A DNA stretch of 64,000 bases from Amoeboaphelidium protococcarum (Eukaryota > Aphelidiomycota > Aphelidea): the NCBI GenBank assembly GCA_023515745.1, contig JALECJ010000256.1:1736001-1800000 (forward strand). The letters are read 5' to 3'. Of this stretch, positions 1-10,640 are shown piece after piece. How positions within the stretch are numbered: position 1 is the first letter of the stretch; each line of letters opens with the position of its first letter. The position numbers and the translations under genes were made by a program. The notes beneath the pieces were generated by a model. It was not told the origin of the DNA, searched no databases, and was given only the letters and a program-made list of their open reading frames with translations.

Positions 1-1
1 A

Positions 2-802
2 CTCGAGGTTTCCGTCATAAAGTCGTTCATCTACCAGATGCTGAAAGGCTTGCAGTTCTGTCATGAGAATCGAATTCTTCACCGAGACCTGAAGCCACAG
101 AATTTGTTGATCAAACACGCCACCATTGATGGAAATCCAAGTTTGGTGTTAAAGTTGGCGGATTTCGGTCTGGCGAGAGCTTTTGGTATCCCCGTGAATA
201 CATTTAGTAATGAGGTGGTCACTCTATGGTATCGCGCGCCTGATGTCCTACTGGGAAGTAAGAATTATAACACTAGTATTGATATATGGTCGGCTGGATG
301 CATATTGGGTGAGCTATTTAACGTCATCTACCCACAGTACAGTGCGGATGGCAAAGAGAAGATCAACGGTGGGTGCAGGCCTTTATTTGCTGGTAAAAAC
401 AATCAAGATCAGTGCTGGAGAATATTCAAGATCCTCGGTATACCGTATGATAATTAATCCAGCTGGCCAAAGTGCTCAGAATATCCAGAGTGGAAGACTG
501 TACTCACGTATGTCAATTAGAAGGCCAGCAGCAGTGGCGGGCGATATGGTGCGTACGGAATCAGTTCGGTGAATGATGTCAATCAGCTGTAGTAGTAGAT
601 TGCCAACTCACTGAGGAATGTGCTGCCACTTATGCACAAAAGTGACGTTGGTTCAAATGGTAATGGTTAGAATGGAGATTTCGACTGTGCCGACCTGTGC
701 TCGAGAATGCTTCTATACCAGCCAGCTATAAGAATCGGCGCCGGAGATGCTCTCAGACATCCATGGTTTGATGATGTGCCAGACTACATCAAGCAGTTGT
801 GA
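2..802 (+). CDS. PHO85: Pho85/Cdk5-like cyclin-dependent kinase (3' part)
   Basis: C-terminal part of a proline-directed cyclin-dependent kinase; the start lies left of the window. Visible are the catalytic loop [10 protein letters not shown], the DFG motif with its ARAFGIP activation segment, WYRAPDVL and the conserved DIWSAGCI helix, all closest to the Pho85/Cdk5 branch ([21 protein letters not shown]). A hydrophilic insert of about 15 residues sits before RPLFAG and another Gln/Ser/Gly-rich insert sits in the C-lobe (about 530-660). The frame has in-frame TAA at 458-460 and several TAGs (three in tandem near 596) that must be sense codons, because the conserved C-terminal helix (LRHPWFDD) follows before TGA at 800-802. 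Family members phosphorylate targets with Pho80/p35-type cyclins in nutrient and cell-cycle signalling. The kinase call is firm; Pho85 versus Cdk5 naming is by similarity only. Confidence 0.9.
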
Positions 803-935
803 ATATAATAATGAGGCTTAATATCATTTAGTGTAAGTTGAAATAAAGGCTTGATTTATACGATTGGAATTAAATTGATGAAATGCTACATTTTGTAATC
901 AAGCATCATTGCAAAGTCAAAAGACTCCTCTCATA

Positions 936-2402
936 TCATACTACTAATTCATCCTTCTTCTCAGGGAACGGCGGTAGCTTTACAGGTATAACGACATCAT
1001 TAAACAGATTCTCGAACCACTTGACACGCTGATTGTCGTAATGAGTCACATTCATATCTATACCGTACATGGTAAGATTGAGCTTATCACCCTTCTTCCA
1101 CTTGGACACAAATTCTAGAGAATCTAAAGACAGCGGGATCTCGACATGAGACACAATCTGCGTTCTTTAATGAGCAGTCAGCTTGATCTCTTCAGTATAC
1201 AATTTAATCAGCTTTATAGTCTATCCCAAATCGGTAAAGTAAGTAAGCGATGTGTTAATCTTGCCCAAGTTTAGTGATAGTACAGTTGGATTATACATCG
1301 ATATAGTGGCGTTGGCTTTAATCACACTAATGTACTCATCATCGTCGTTGTCATCATCATCATCCTAAATATCCCTGATGGATTCAAACTATAAATTATG
1401 ACCAACTTGGAAAAGAGAATCATCACCAATGTCCATCAAAGATTCACATGGAACAACTGTACCATCATTATCCAAACTGAATGCAGTGCAGCTCACTTTC
1501 TGAATGTCCAGTTAATCAAAGTACTACTTGACATCTTTCACAATAGGAATATTGTAGTATATCCAAATGTTTGTAAAGTAAACGCCAAATAGCTTAGCAT
1601 TGACGTGTCCTTCAAGATGCATTCTCCACTGATCAGGATGTGCATACTTTAATTCGTCGTCATAATTATAGATAAAACTTTCAACTTCTGATACCTAAGC
1701 ATTACTATCGGACGCCACTTGATCCACAATATAATCCACAGCACCAGCAATCAGTGACCGAAGACGAGCCTTCTTGATGTTGTAAAAGTCCATAGGAAAG
1801 TCAATGACAATTTTGTCTCCATTGTGATCAAACGCGCCATTCAATGAAGTACCAATCTTCAAGCCAGTCACATCATTTGGAGTACCAGGAGGATTAATAG
1901 CCAGATTCATAGAGGACGGATAGAAGTGAGCCTTGACACCAGGCTTTTCCAAGTAGGCATCCAGCCAGCCACTGATTGACTCGTTTCGCGCGTGAACTTT
2001 GTCCAAACGGATCTCGTTGAAAAGAACGACCGGCGATGAGCTCACCTGGTGCCTCACTGCAGCCGGGATAATCACCTTGTACAGCAGCGGGATACCAACA
2101 ACGAACACCAGGACAAAGCTAATGACAAACACCAGACAGCAACACTTGCCATTAGTCAGACGGTGGCAGCACTTGTTACGACTTCTCAGCCAATTACGGG
2201 GTCTTGCTGACTGGCCGCTGTTTTGCACAAATTCATCTTTTACCATAAGTGGGTCATAAATCTCGTCGCTATTTCTACCACTTGAGCAAGAACATTCCTG
2301 GGAGGAGCGTAGTAAGGCGGTCTCTTCATCAATCTAATTATACTGTAGAGTTTACTAGCTCAGAGAGTGTGGTAATGTCAATTGTTTCTCACGTTTCATC
2401 AT
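936..2402 (-). CDS. Vacuolar/lysosomal-type membrane protein with LEA-2 (DUF3712-like) domain
   Basis: A 488-residue single-exon protein. The N-terminus carries an acidic dileucine-type signal (DEETALL) of the sort that sends proteins to vacuoles or lysosomes. It is followed by a Cys/Arg-rich stretch and one strong membrane segment (LVFVISFVLVFVVGIPLLYKVI). The long lumenal part reads as beta-rich LEA-2/DUF3712-like repeats (LNLGKINTSLTY, VEIPLSLDSLEF, KLNLTMYGIDMN), as in fungal Tag1-like vacuolar proteins. The start is placed at tandem ATGs at 2402/2399 rather than the internal ATG at 2246, because only the longer form has the sorting signal. Gln is encoded by TAG/TAA at several places (for example 1695-1697). 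It ends at TGA 936-938. The membrane topology is clear; the family assignment is moderate. Confidence 0.6.
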
Positions 2403-2688
2403 TTCATAAATTATCAATGTAAATTGATCTTTATTAAAATGTGGGGCAAGAGAAAGCGACACTGATCGCGAGAACGGAACTTCATTCATTCCCCACACAC
2501 TTTGTCTTACGTCATCACATGCTCTCTAAGTTGATGAGTCAAAGTCATCATGAATGTAAAGAATGGGATGATATATAGAATATTAACTCTATTTTATTTC
2601 TTATTCATTCATTAATGTTTTGTAATTGTAATAGTGCATTTGCTGCCTCCAGGCAATTATTTCAACCATCAGAACTTGTGACGGCCAA

Positions 2689-4614
2689 TCAAAGCGATTG
2701 CCTTCTCTGTCGCGGGCGGTATCTTTTAAAGCCATCAACAGCCTGTCTCTGAGCTAGATCGCCATAATAGTCAAATCCCTTCACCTTTTAAAATAAGCCG
2801 CGATCCTCAATAACTTAATCATTTTAACCCAGTGGTGCTTACAACATTTGGCGTTTTAACACTTCGGCCATTTCGATCGCCTTGACAGCAACAACTAACG
2901 CGTAATTATCTCTCATAATATCGTGAGGATGGTGAATGATTTTGGCTAATGTGACACAAATGGTAGCACCTGCAACGGCTACTGTCAACGCAGGCTAAAC
3001 TACATCATCCATAAACACTTCAAGATGCGGGGATACGCCTTTACTCATTGAAGCTAGAGCAGATATTCCACTCAGCATCGCAACCGGAATGTCATATTAA
3101 CTGTCTTTGGTCTAATGGACCTTGGAGGTTATTTCTTCAATCGACATGAAAGGAGTTGAGATTTGTTCAGATTGTTCCATAAACACTTTTGCCTATTAAA
3201 CAGGCTTCCTTCTACCATTTAATAAACTACTCAACCAGGTGAGATGTGGATATTCATCTGGCTAACCGGGGACCGGATGAGATTTCTATATAGAATGTCT
3301 ATCGTTAGATTATGCAAAGTCCGAGTTCATCTGCATTGGGATCAAAAACTTCAATATAGGATTAGTCATCACGTTCTCCTTATCCGCAAGATAATCAAAC
3401 CAGCTCAGAAGAGTCTTCGCCATTGCAAGATCTAGCACAATTTCAATCAGCGGTAGATGCACCTGAAGATTAAACACATTCACATCATAGAAGGTTGTGG
3501 ACACGAATGAGTTGATATAGAAATCATGCAGCAACAAGTATGAACTCAGCATTTCTTTAAATATCAACACTGATGCCTGTACACTATCATCTTCATCTTT
3601 CATCTTTTCCTGCAGTTCCCTAATAGCCTACTCCATCATTCCCAGCTGCATATCAATTCTACCAAGAGTATGCAGAGATTGAACGGCATTACCCAGACCA
3701 GGAACTTAGAATCCACCCTCCAGGAAGCTCATCTCAATAAGCCAGAACGCCACCTCCTTCTGGGGTCTCAGATCACCATCTTCAATACTGATAGTTTCTT
3801 TAAAGTCTGCAGTTGGCTCGGTAATGACTAATGGGGGAGGGAAGTCAGAAGATGATAGACTATTGCCGTCATCCTATGACTAGACACTGAGGTTCAACGA
3901 TAATTCTGAAAGAAATTCATCCTATTTCTTCTTAGCCATGGGTATTGAAGAGGACTTTAGCCAACGACTAGCTCTTCTCATGATGAACCGCTTTCTCACT
4001 TTGATAGATTACAACACTTTCAAGTAATTGTTTCTTCTAACATAACTCTGCTCTTCATCGACACTAGGTATCTAAGGCATTGAATAAAACTTTTCAAAGA
4101 ATGTCCATTTAACCAATCCATCTATCAGCATGTTCAACATTTGGTCTTGGGCCAACTTTCTTCTCTGCTATGCGGCGAAATATCTTATCAGACGAATACT
4201 TCTAGGCAGAGGATCACCAGAGGAACGCGATTACTACGAAATATCTTCACTTGTACTGGCAGCAGCGCCATACCAAAGCTCATCATTGTTTGATCCCAGA
4301 TCCTGATCGACGCGCTCTTGTCGTTAATTTCCAATCTCAAAGCCAATCACGCGCGATTTTGGCTAAAATCTCTAAGATTGCATTTCCTACAATGCAGAAT
4401 CTGATTTTACCTGAGGCAATTCATTGTTTTAATTGTTACCGTTGCGCGATTGTGCATGACTTATCAATAAATGACCAGTGCTGCGCGACTGTCTCATCGG
4501 ATACAGCGACGGGCTAGTGCCCAAGAGGGAGGAGGATCCATAGTCATCCTTTAGAAACGCGAGGCGGCTATGCTTTCTAGACAGGCTTCCAGAACTGAGA
4601 ACCCAGGTCGGCAT
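2689..4614 (-). CDS. Large protein of unknown function
   Basis: A continuous frame of about 641 codons ending at TGA 2689-2691, interrupted only by TAA/TAG codons read as Gln. I do not recognise the family. The N-terminal third is Ser/Arg-rich and probably disordered (SRKHSRLAFLKDDYG). The middle is basic-helical (IRLIRYFAAQQRRK, RRASRWLKSS). From about 3880 down to 3300 it is amphipathic-helical (LGRIDMQLGMMEQAIRELQ, IFKEMLSSYLLLHDFY). A hydrophobic stretch (ALTVAVAGATICVTLAKII) lies near the C-terminus, followed by a basic end. Start choice is uncertain: ATG at 4614 is used, but in-frame ATGs at 4644 and further upstream would add a hydrophobic leader (MQILIFLLGV), and a short 5' intron cannot be excluded. 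No neighbour suggests a role. Confidence 0.5.
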
Positions 4615-5267
4615 GACTCCCAATAAGAATATCAAAATCTACATTAAGTTATTGTGCATCACTATCATCAATTCTTCTGCATTTACAGTGATTAAGGATA
4701 AATAGTAAAATTGAAAATGAAAATATCGTAAAATTGCTTAAATATCACGAGCCCTTGTGGAGAAGTATCCGTCAATCGATCAAAATTTCACGAGTCGCGA
4801 TAAGATCGTCCCGCGATCTAGTCCGACTTTTGCGCCACTGCTGACGATTCTCGTGTGTATACTCCCGAGTTTCACATCGACAAATTTTTTAACGCGCCGA
4901 TTAATGTTGGTGAATTATATTGCCTTCGTTGGTCATTTTTTCGATTAATCATATGCGTCTTCTTTACAATTTTGATGAAGTTGTGATTAAATGGTACCGG
5001 TATCTTGTTTCGGGAAACGGATTCTTAATGTCAAAAATGGACTGGACGCGTTTCTCAGATGTGTCGCCATAGATTTGAATGTGATAGACTGAACTAATGG
5101 TCGCCCAACAAGCGGTCGTTTTAATGATTATGGCCGCAAGGTAACCACTGTTCCTTTTCAAACTTTCTCTCGCCGACGATCGTTTATTTGGTTCGGCACG
5201 CTTCGTTTCCTCTTTGTCTCGATCAACTAACTGATTGATATTACAGTACATATAGCAACACGTCATC
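4615..5267. other. Intergenic, promoter side of lipoyl synthase
   Basis: AT-rich stretch between the unknown minus-strand gene and lipoyl synthase. A minus-strand frame at 4949-5311 (about 120 codons, ending at TGA) overlaps the lipoyl synthase start and has no recognisable motif; I do not call it a gene. The N-terminus of the neighbouring minus-strand gene may extend into 4615-4670. Confidence 0.4.
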
Positions 5268-6452
5268 ATGTTAACATCGCTCGTCAAGAATAAGTAAAAT
5301 AAAGTGCACATTGTATTAAATAATTACGCGCGCTACTCTTCCAGTAAATAATTAGATGGTATTTAGTAGTTGAATAAGAAACTGGAAAGTGGTCCTCAGT
5401 TTGCAGATTTCCTCAATCAGCCTCTGTCTCTGGAGGAATCTCTTTAATTGTCTGATGATGATGATGGTAGTGGTAGTAGTGACAAAACTAGTAATACTTC
5501 TCAGACTTTAGACTAATCGCCAGCTTAGAGAGCACGAGCGAAGCATACAAGATTGCCAGAGTGGCTCAAGACGGAAATCCCCGTGGGTAAGAATTACAGT
5601 CAGCTCAAGTAGACTCTGCGATCGCTTAATTTAAGCACAGTTTGTGAGGAAGCCAAATGTCCTAATATTGGTGAGTGTTGGGGTGGTGGAGAGCATTAGA
5701 CTGCCACAGCCACCATCATGCTTATGGGCAGTGAATGCACGCGTGGATGTCGATTCTGCAGTGTGAAGACCAATCGAGCTCCTCCGCCATTGGACCCTCA
5801 AGAACCTCAACATACCGCAGAAGCTATAAACAAGTGGGGACTTGATTACGTGGTCCTGACTTCTGTGGATCGAGATGATTTGTCTGATGGTGGAGCAAAA
5901 CATTTCGCCAAGACTGTGCAGTTGATTAAAGAGTAGCCTAATCCTATTCTGGTTGAGTGCCTCACTGGAGATTTTTAAGGCAATATGGACTGTGTTGAAC
6001 TTGTGGCCAAGTCTGGACTGGACGTGTACGCTCACAATGTGGAGACTGTTGAAGCCTTGACTCCATATGTCCGAGACAGACGCGCATCATTCAAGTAATC
6101 ATTGAGCGTTCTGCGTCACGCCAAATTGTCAAAGCCATCTCTGATCACTAAGACCAGTTTGATGCTTGGACTCGGAGAGAAGGATGATGAGATTATGGAT
6201 GCACTTAAGTAGTTGCGCCAGAATAATGTGGATGTTGTCACGTTCGGACAGTATATGAGGCCTACTAGGAAACATTTGAAGGTGGTGGAGTACGTTCATC
6301 CGGATAGATTTTAGCACTGGGCCAAAGTTGGCGAAAGTATGGGCTTTAAATACGTTGCATCTGGACCTCTAGTCAGATCTTCTTACAAAGCTGGTGAATA
6401 CTTTATTAAGAACATGATAAAGGAACGCGGCATTAGTAACGACAATATCTGA
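5268..6452 (+). CDS. LIAS: Lipoyl synthase, mitochondrial
   Basis: Radical-SAM enzyme that inserts two sulfurs into octanoyl groups on lipoyl domains in mitochondria, downstream of mitochondrial ACP and fatty-acid synthesis (an ACP gene lies at 38.1 kb). The 394-residue product starts with a basic, Arg/Ser-containing presequence ([16 protein letters not shown]), which fixes the start. Auxiliary-cluster cysteines are at about 126, 131 and 137 ([12 protein letters not shown]) and the SAM cluster at 157, 161 and 164 (CTRGCRFC). The C-terminal RSSYKAGEY serine motif is intact. The conserved Gln of the FxQSL helix is TAA (6096-6098), and other TAG/TAA codons are in frame. No introns. It ends at TGA 6450-6452. 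Identity is certain. Confidence 0.97.
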
Positions 6453-6681
6453 ATAAACTACATATATACTCTTTTACAATTGATTATAATTTTCTCAAGT
6501 TTTTAATTTCAATTTTATAATTGATGTTAGTGTTCAATTCGTAAAGCCATTATCACCTGAGAAGATTTCTCTCGCTTGGAATTTAACGAAATTTCAATTC
6601 TTCAACTCATTTCGCGTTAGTAAAGAAATCAATTTATTGTAATCTTATAGGTTCTGCAATAACAATAGATAATAATATAAA

Positions 6682-7017
6682 ATGACTCTGTTGGGACGAA
6701 GGGCAGCGTGGAAGGGACCATATTTTAAGGCCTTCAATTTACCAAAGCTGGAGAACGCGTCAGTTGAAGGCACTACATCTGCTGCAGGAACCTCTAAGAA
6801 TAGTAAAGGAAGTACTTTCCAGATGCGAACGACGGCGCGAAATTGCACCATACTCCCGTCCTTTGTCAATCACACATTCCACGTCCATAATGGCAAGAAT
6901 TACGTACCTGTGCATGTAACTGAAGAGATGATTGGACACCGATTGGGTGAATTTAGCCATACTAGACGCTTCACTCCCAACTAAAAGATGAAGAAGGATC
7001 AGAATAATCGCAAGTGA
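6682..7017 (+). CDS. RSM19: Mitochondrial small-subunit ribosomal protein uS19m
   Basis: A 111-residue S19 protein of the mitochondrial ribosome. It opens with [15 protein letters not shown] and has the family core [39 protein letters not shown] and RRFTPN. Bacterial-type S19 contacts the head of the small subunit and 16S-type rRNA. The Ser/Gly/Thr-rich insert between the N-terminal WKGP motif and the core is longer than in bacteria. One TAA (6982-6984) is read as Gln, giving a short basic C-terminal tail. The frame ends with two consecutive TGA codons (7015-7020), a double stop that would matter where UGA is the only terminator. Convergent with PARG, 56 bp apart. Confidence 0.95.
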
Positions 7018-7073
7018 TGATATTTATTCATTCATCGATATTGACTGGGACTTTATAAAATGATTAATTGTAT

Positions 7074-8681
7074 TCATTATAGATTTAAATCACGTATCAC
7101 ATGCTTGAATATACTGTTATTATCATTGTTTTTCTTGGTACTGGTATAGGAGTCTATCTCATCGACTTGATTAAACCGCAGAATGCTCTGTAATAGTTGG
7201 GCCACTGTGACGCGATTTTACATCAGCTTGCTGTACATTTGATCCAGCGGTATATACAGATTGTAACTGGAATCAAACTGATGATATTTAAATTTCTATC
7301 GCCCTGATAAGATAGCAGCGATTAGTTAGATGAGAAATTTAAGCTCTATATCACCTCCAAATACACCACATCCCCAGTTCCCAGTAGCAATGCCTTAATC
7401 CTGATCTTGCATTGCGTGCGAAACTTTGAAGCCAGCCATTGCCTTATTCAATTCACGTTGAACATATTTCATTTGACATTGGGACTTTACGTTAGTTCTA
7501 CCTTACGGATGAAAGTACATGGCATCTATAGCACAGAACTGAACATCCTTCACAGACAAAACAGTATCATCTTTCGCTCGTAATGAATCTACTGAAGACC
7601 TGTCGTGATTCAAACCACCAAATTACAACGATGAAGCATATCCGTTAGTACGGCCATAACGCGACGCTCCTCTAATCACAATGCCCTCATTATCATCCAT
7701 TCGTTCACACAATAGCATTGAAACTAAAAGTTCTGGGTGTTCACAAAACAGAATCTCTTCCTATACTGCGCCTCTACCCAACACTCCACCACCAATGAAT
7801 TCATTGGCAAAGTCCACCTTGATCCAATCGCTACCAGAATCTTGAATCAATTCATTTTTAACGACTTCGAATTTATCGAACTTTATAACAATAGACTAAG
7901 TAGTTGATGATAACTACTATGATTCAGGTGAACAGTATTAGGCAACGTCTAATATTTCGGTTGATGTCAGAACTGACCTCTCAAATACTATATGACACGG
8001 CGAGTAATCATCCGACTATAAAATATCACTTATTACGTCTAGATATTTCAATATGCACTGCAATTTAGCTATAGATGATGGATGAGGTAGGCCAAATAGA
8101 AGCTTAGCGAATGAAGTAGTAGAAGGTAACTGCACTTCATCATCGCCATCAACCACCATGTCAGGTACTAAGCCAAAGAACATTAGCGATACTAATACTG
8201 CACATTGCAATTAAGAGAGAGCTATGGCTTATGACTTTTATTGCGTTAACAGAGGTAGAGATGTTGGAAGACACGTCTAGCATTTCATCACTAAAGCAAT
8301 CACCTTTCGGTATGTTTCAATAGGCAATCCACATTGTCGTAGATTATGGCTAGCATTTTTCTCCTATCCACTCGTACAACTCAAAATTGAACTATAAGTC
8401 TATACCAATAGGCTCGCTACATCTTTATAAGACTCTAGCTATATCTTTTCTAGTCATGACAGAGTTTTAGTCCATTAGTCAGTGAGGGACGGGTGATGTG
8501 GCATCATGCGCGAATGCATTTTAACTGGGTCCGGCTTGAAATCTGCGTTAACTACTATAATGTTAGCGCTCACAATAGAATCAACATTGCCTCCAACATC
8601 TCTGTCAATACTTAGCTTCTTCTTTGAGTTAAAATGACTATCAGCTTCATTACCATCATCAGGTAGTAGGGAACGCTTCAT
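7074..8681 (-). CDS. PARG: Poly(ADP-ribose) glycohydrolase
   Basis: A 535-residue macrodomain-type glycohydrolase that removes poly(ADP-ribose) from proteins. The catalytic signature GGGVLGRGAVQEEI is at about residues 297-310; its Gln (residue 307) is encoded by TAG (7761-7763), directly before the two catalytic-loop glutamates. Other PARG blocks are present: VKDVQFCAIDAMYF, RELNKAMAGF and TGNWGCGVFGGDIELK. The N-terminus is short and contains a basic stretch (NSKKKLSIDRD) that could be a nuclear signal. The start is taken at the ATG at 8681 (MKRSLLPDD); a slightly longer form from 8747 is possible. No introns. It ends at TGA 7074-7076. Several fungi, including budding yeast, lack canonical PARG, so its presence is informative. 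Confidence 0.95.
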
Positions 8682-8800
8682 TGTTATCACAACGTATATT
8701 GTTGTACAATTCAATTCAAAGGCGCGTAAAGAGAAAATCAAAATCAAAACAATCTTTAGAATAAAGGGGATCAGGCTATATCATCAAATTAACACATAAA

Positions 8801-10528
8801 TCATTGTTATTACAGTGAGTAAGACTAGTATGTGACGCGTGGTTGTGTCCATTCAGACAGTGCTGATTGCATTCCCAGATCGTGTCCATAGCCAGACTGC
8901 TTTAAACCACCGAACGAATTAGATGGATGAATGTAGTTGTAACAATTGATCCACAAAGTCCCAGCTTTAATCTACCTCTACATTCGCTATATTCTATCAG
9001 CATCTCTAGTCCACAATCCAGCTACAACAAAGGTAAAACAATATTTTAATTATTGCACTGTAACAAATACATATGCATACCTGCTAAGCCATACTCGCTG
9101 TCATTGGCTCGTTTGACAACTTCTTATTCAGTCTTGAAAGGAGGTAACACGGTCAAAACTGGGCCGAATATTTCCTCTCTAGCCACAAAATGATTATCAT
9201 CATCAAGTTTTACAACTACATTTAAAATTCAACTGTCCAAATTAGTTACTTGTCTGAAAAATAACAATGTCTTACCGGTTGGCTTTATAAAGTAGCCCTT
9301 GAATCCATGCCGTGATCCTCCTGTCAATATTTCCGCTGAGCTGGAACTTTTGACTTTGTCCACAATTTTCATAATCTTTTCAAATTGAATCTCATCAACT
9401 ATTGGCCCAATATCAGTATCCTACTTTACAGGATCTCCTATTGCCAATTCACCGGCAGCTTTCACAAGTCTCTCCACGACTTCATCATACACTGCTTCAT
9501 GTATAAACAGACGAGAGCCAGCGCAGCAATTCTATCCGGCATTAGCAAATATGGCAGTCGCAATATCATTCACCACTTTCTACTTCTCCCATTAGGATCT
9601 TCCATGGAAAGCATCTTCAAATACAATCAGCGGGCTTTTACCACCCAATTCAAGAGTAACGCGTTTAAAATTAGAGTCTGCGGCTTACCTTTGAATTAAA
9701 CGACCAACTCCACCGCTACCTGTAAAACTAACTTTATCCACGTCCATATGCTGACATATTGCAGCGCCTATATCAGCGCCGCCCGGAAGAACATGCACCA
9801 TATCTCTATTGCCTTCTCCCAAAACTTGTTGGATAAGATCACCCATGAACAGGGCAGAGAGAGGAGTCAACTGATGCGGCTTAATCAGGACTGAATTACC
9901 ACAGCACAGCGCCGGAGCCAACTTCCAGCTGGTGAGAATCAGCGGGTAATTGTAACTTGTTATTAAGCCACAGACTCCAACAGGATGGTACTATGATCTT
10001 GATGACAATTTACTACGGCCCGATCCATCAATTTTGCCGCCTGTCAAATCATATAGATCCAGCGTTGTACCATACAATTTATCAGCCAGACCAGCGTAAT
10101 ACTTGAAACATTCAATCGATTCATCCACATCAAATAGAGAATCCCGAATAGTCTTGCCACCTTATATAGTCTCAAGATAGGCTAATTCATCACGATTCTA
10201 TTCCATTTTCAGTGCTATCGAGTTGAGTAAATCTCTTCGCTATCCACCATTCAGAGTGGTATCAGATTCCAGATAATCTCTACCGGCAGCGACAGCCTCG
10301 TCAACCATCTCAGTAGTGCTGTCATGTACCTAACACACAGTCTTCTCAGTAGAGGCCGATATAAGATTTCTCAGCCGTCCGCTATTCCTGACTGTTCCAC
10401 TAACGATAGGAGCCAAATGTTTCAACTAAAACTAAAACTACAGATGTTATGCTTGTTTTGAACTCAACGAAAAAGGCCAATATTTTAAATCTGCGGTGGC
10501 GAAAGATACCGTGTACAGTAAAGTACAT
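8801..10528 (-). CDS. ALDH: Aldehyde dehydrogenase (NAD(P)+-dependent, class 1/2/9-like)
   Basis: Oxidises aldehydes to acids. Introns (minus strand) at 9022-9080 (59 nt) and 9216-9275 (60 nt) are well supported because splicing restores EYGLAAGLWTRD and FIKPTVVKLDDD. A 5' intron at 10452-10509 (58 nt) is inferred to reach an ATG at 10528 and is less sure. The spliced product is about 516 residues. Visible are the NAD-binding GSGGVGRLI, catalytic Glu in LELGGKSP, catalytic Cys in GQNCCAGSR and the C-terminal EEIFGPVLTV and GGLKQSGYG. The invariant Gln of the AGQNCCAG loop is TAG (9532-9534). The conserved active-site Asn is in SYNYPL in place of the usual WNFP. Substrate class (general, betaine or trimethylaminobutyraldehyde) cannot be told. 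It ends at TGA 8801-8803. Confidence 0.93.
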
Positions 10529-10640
10529 GTAGCCTAAAAAATTATTATTCATATACTCAAACTAATTTATTTATTATTTTCAATTTCATTTATACTATGT
10601 CAAATTATTAAGGACGAGCCAATGTAAGTCGAAATCAATT

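Noticed and set aside
4949-5311. Minus-strand frame of about 120 codons ending at TGA
   Set aside because: It overlaps the well-supported presequence of lipoyl synthase, has no recognisable motif, and TGA-free frames of this length are common by chance when only one codon stops.
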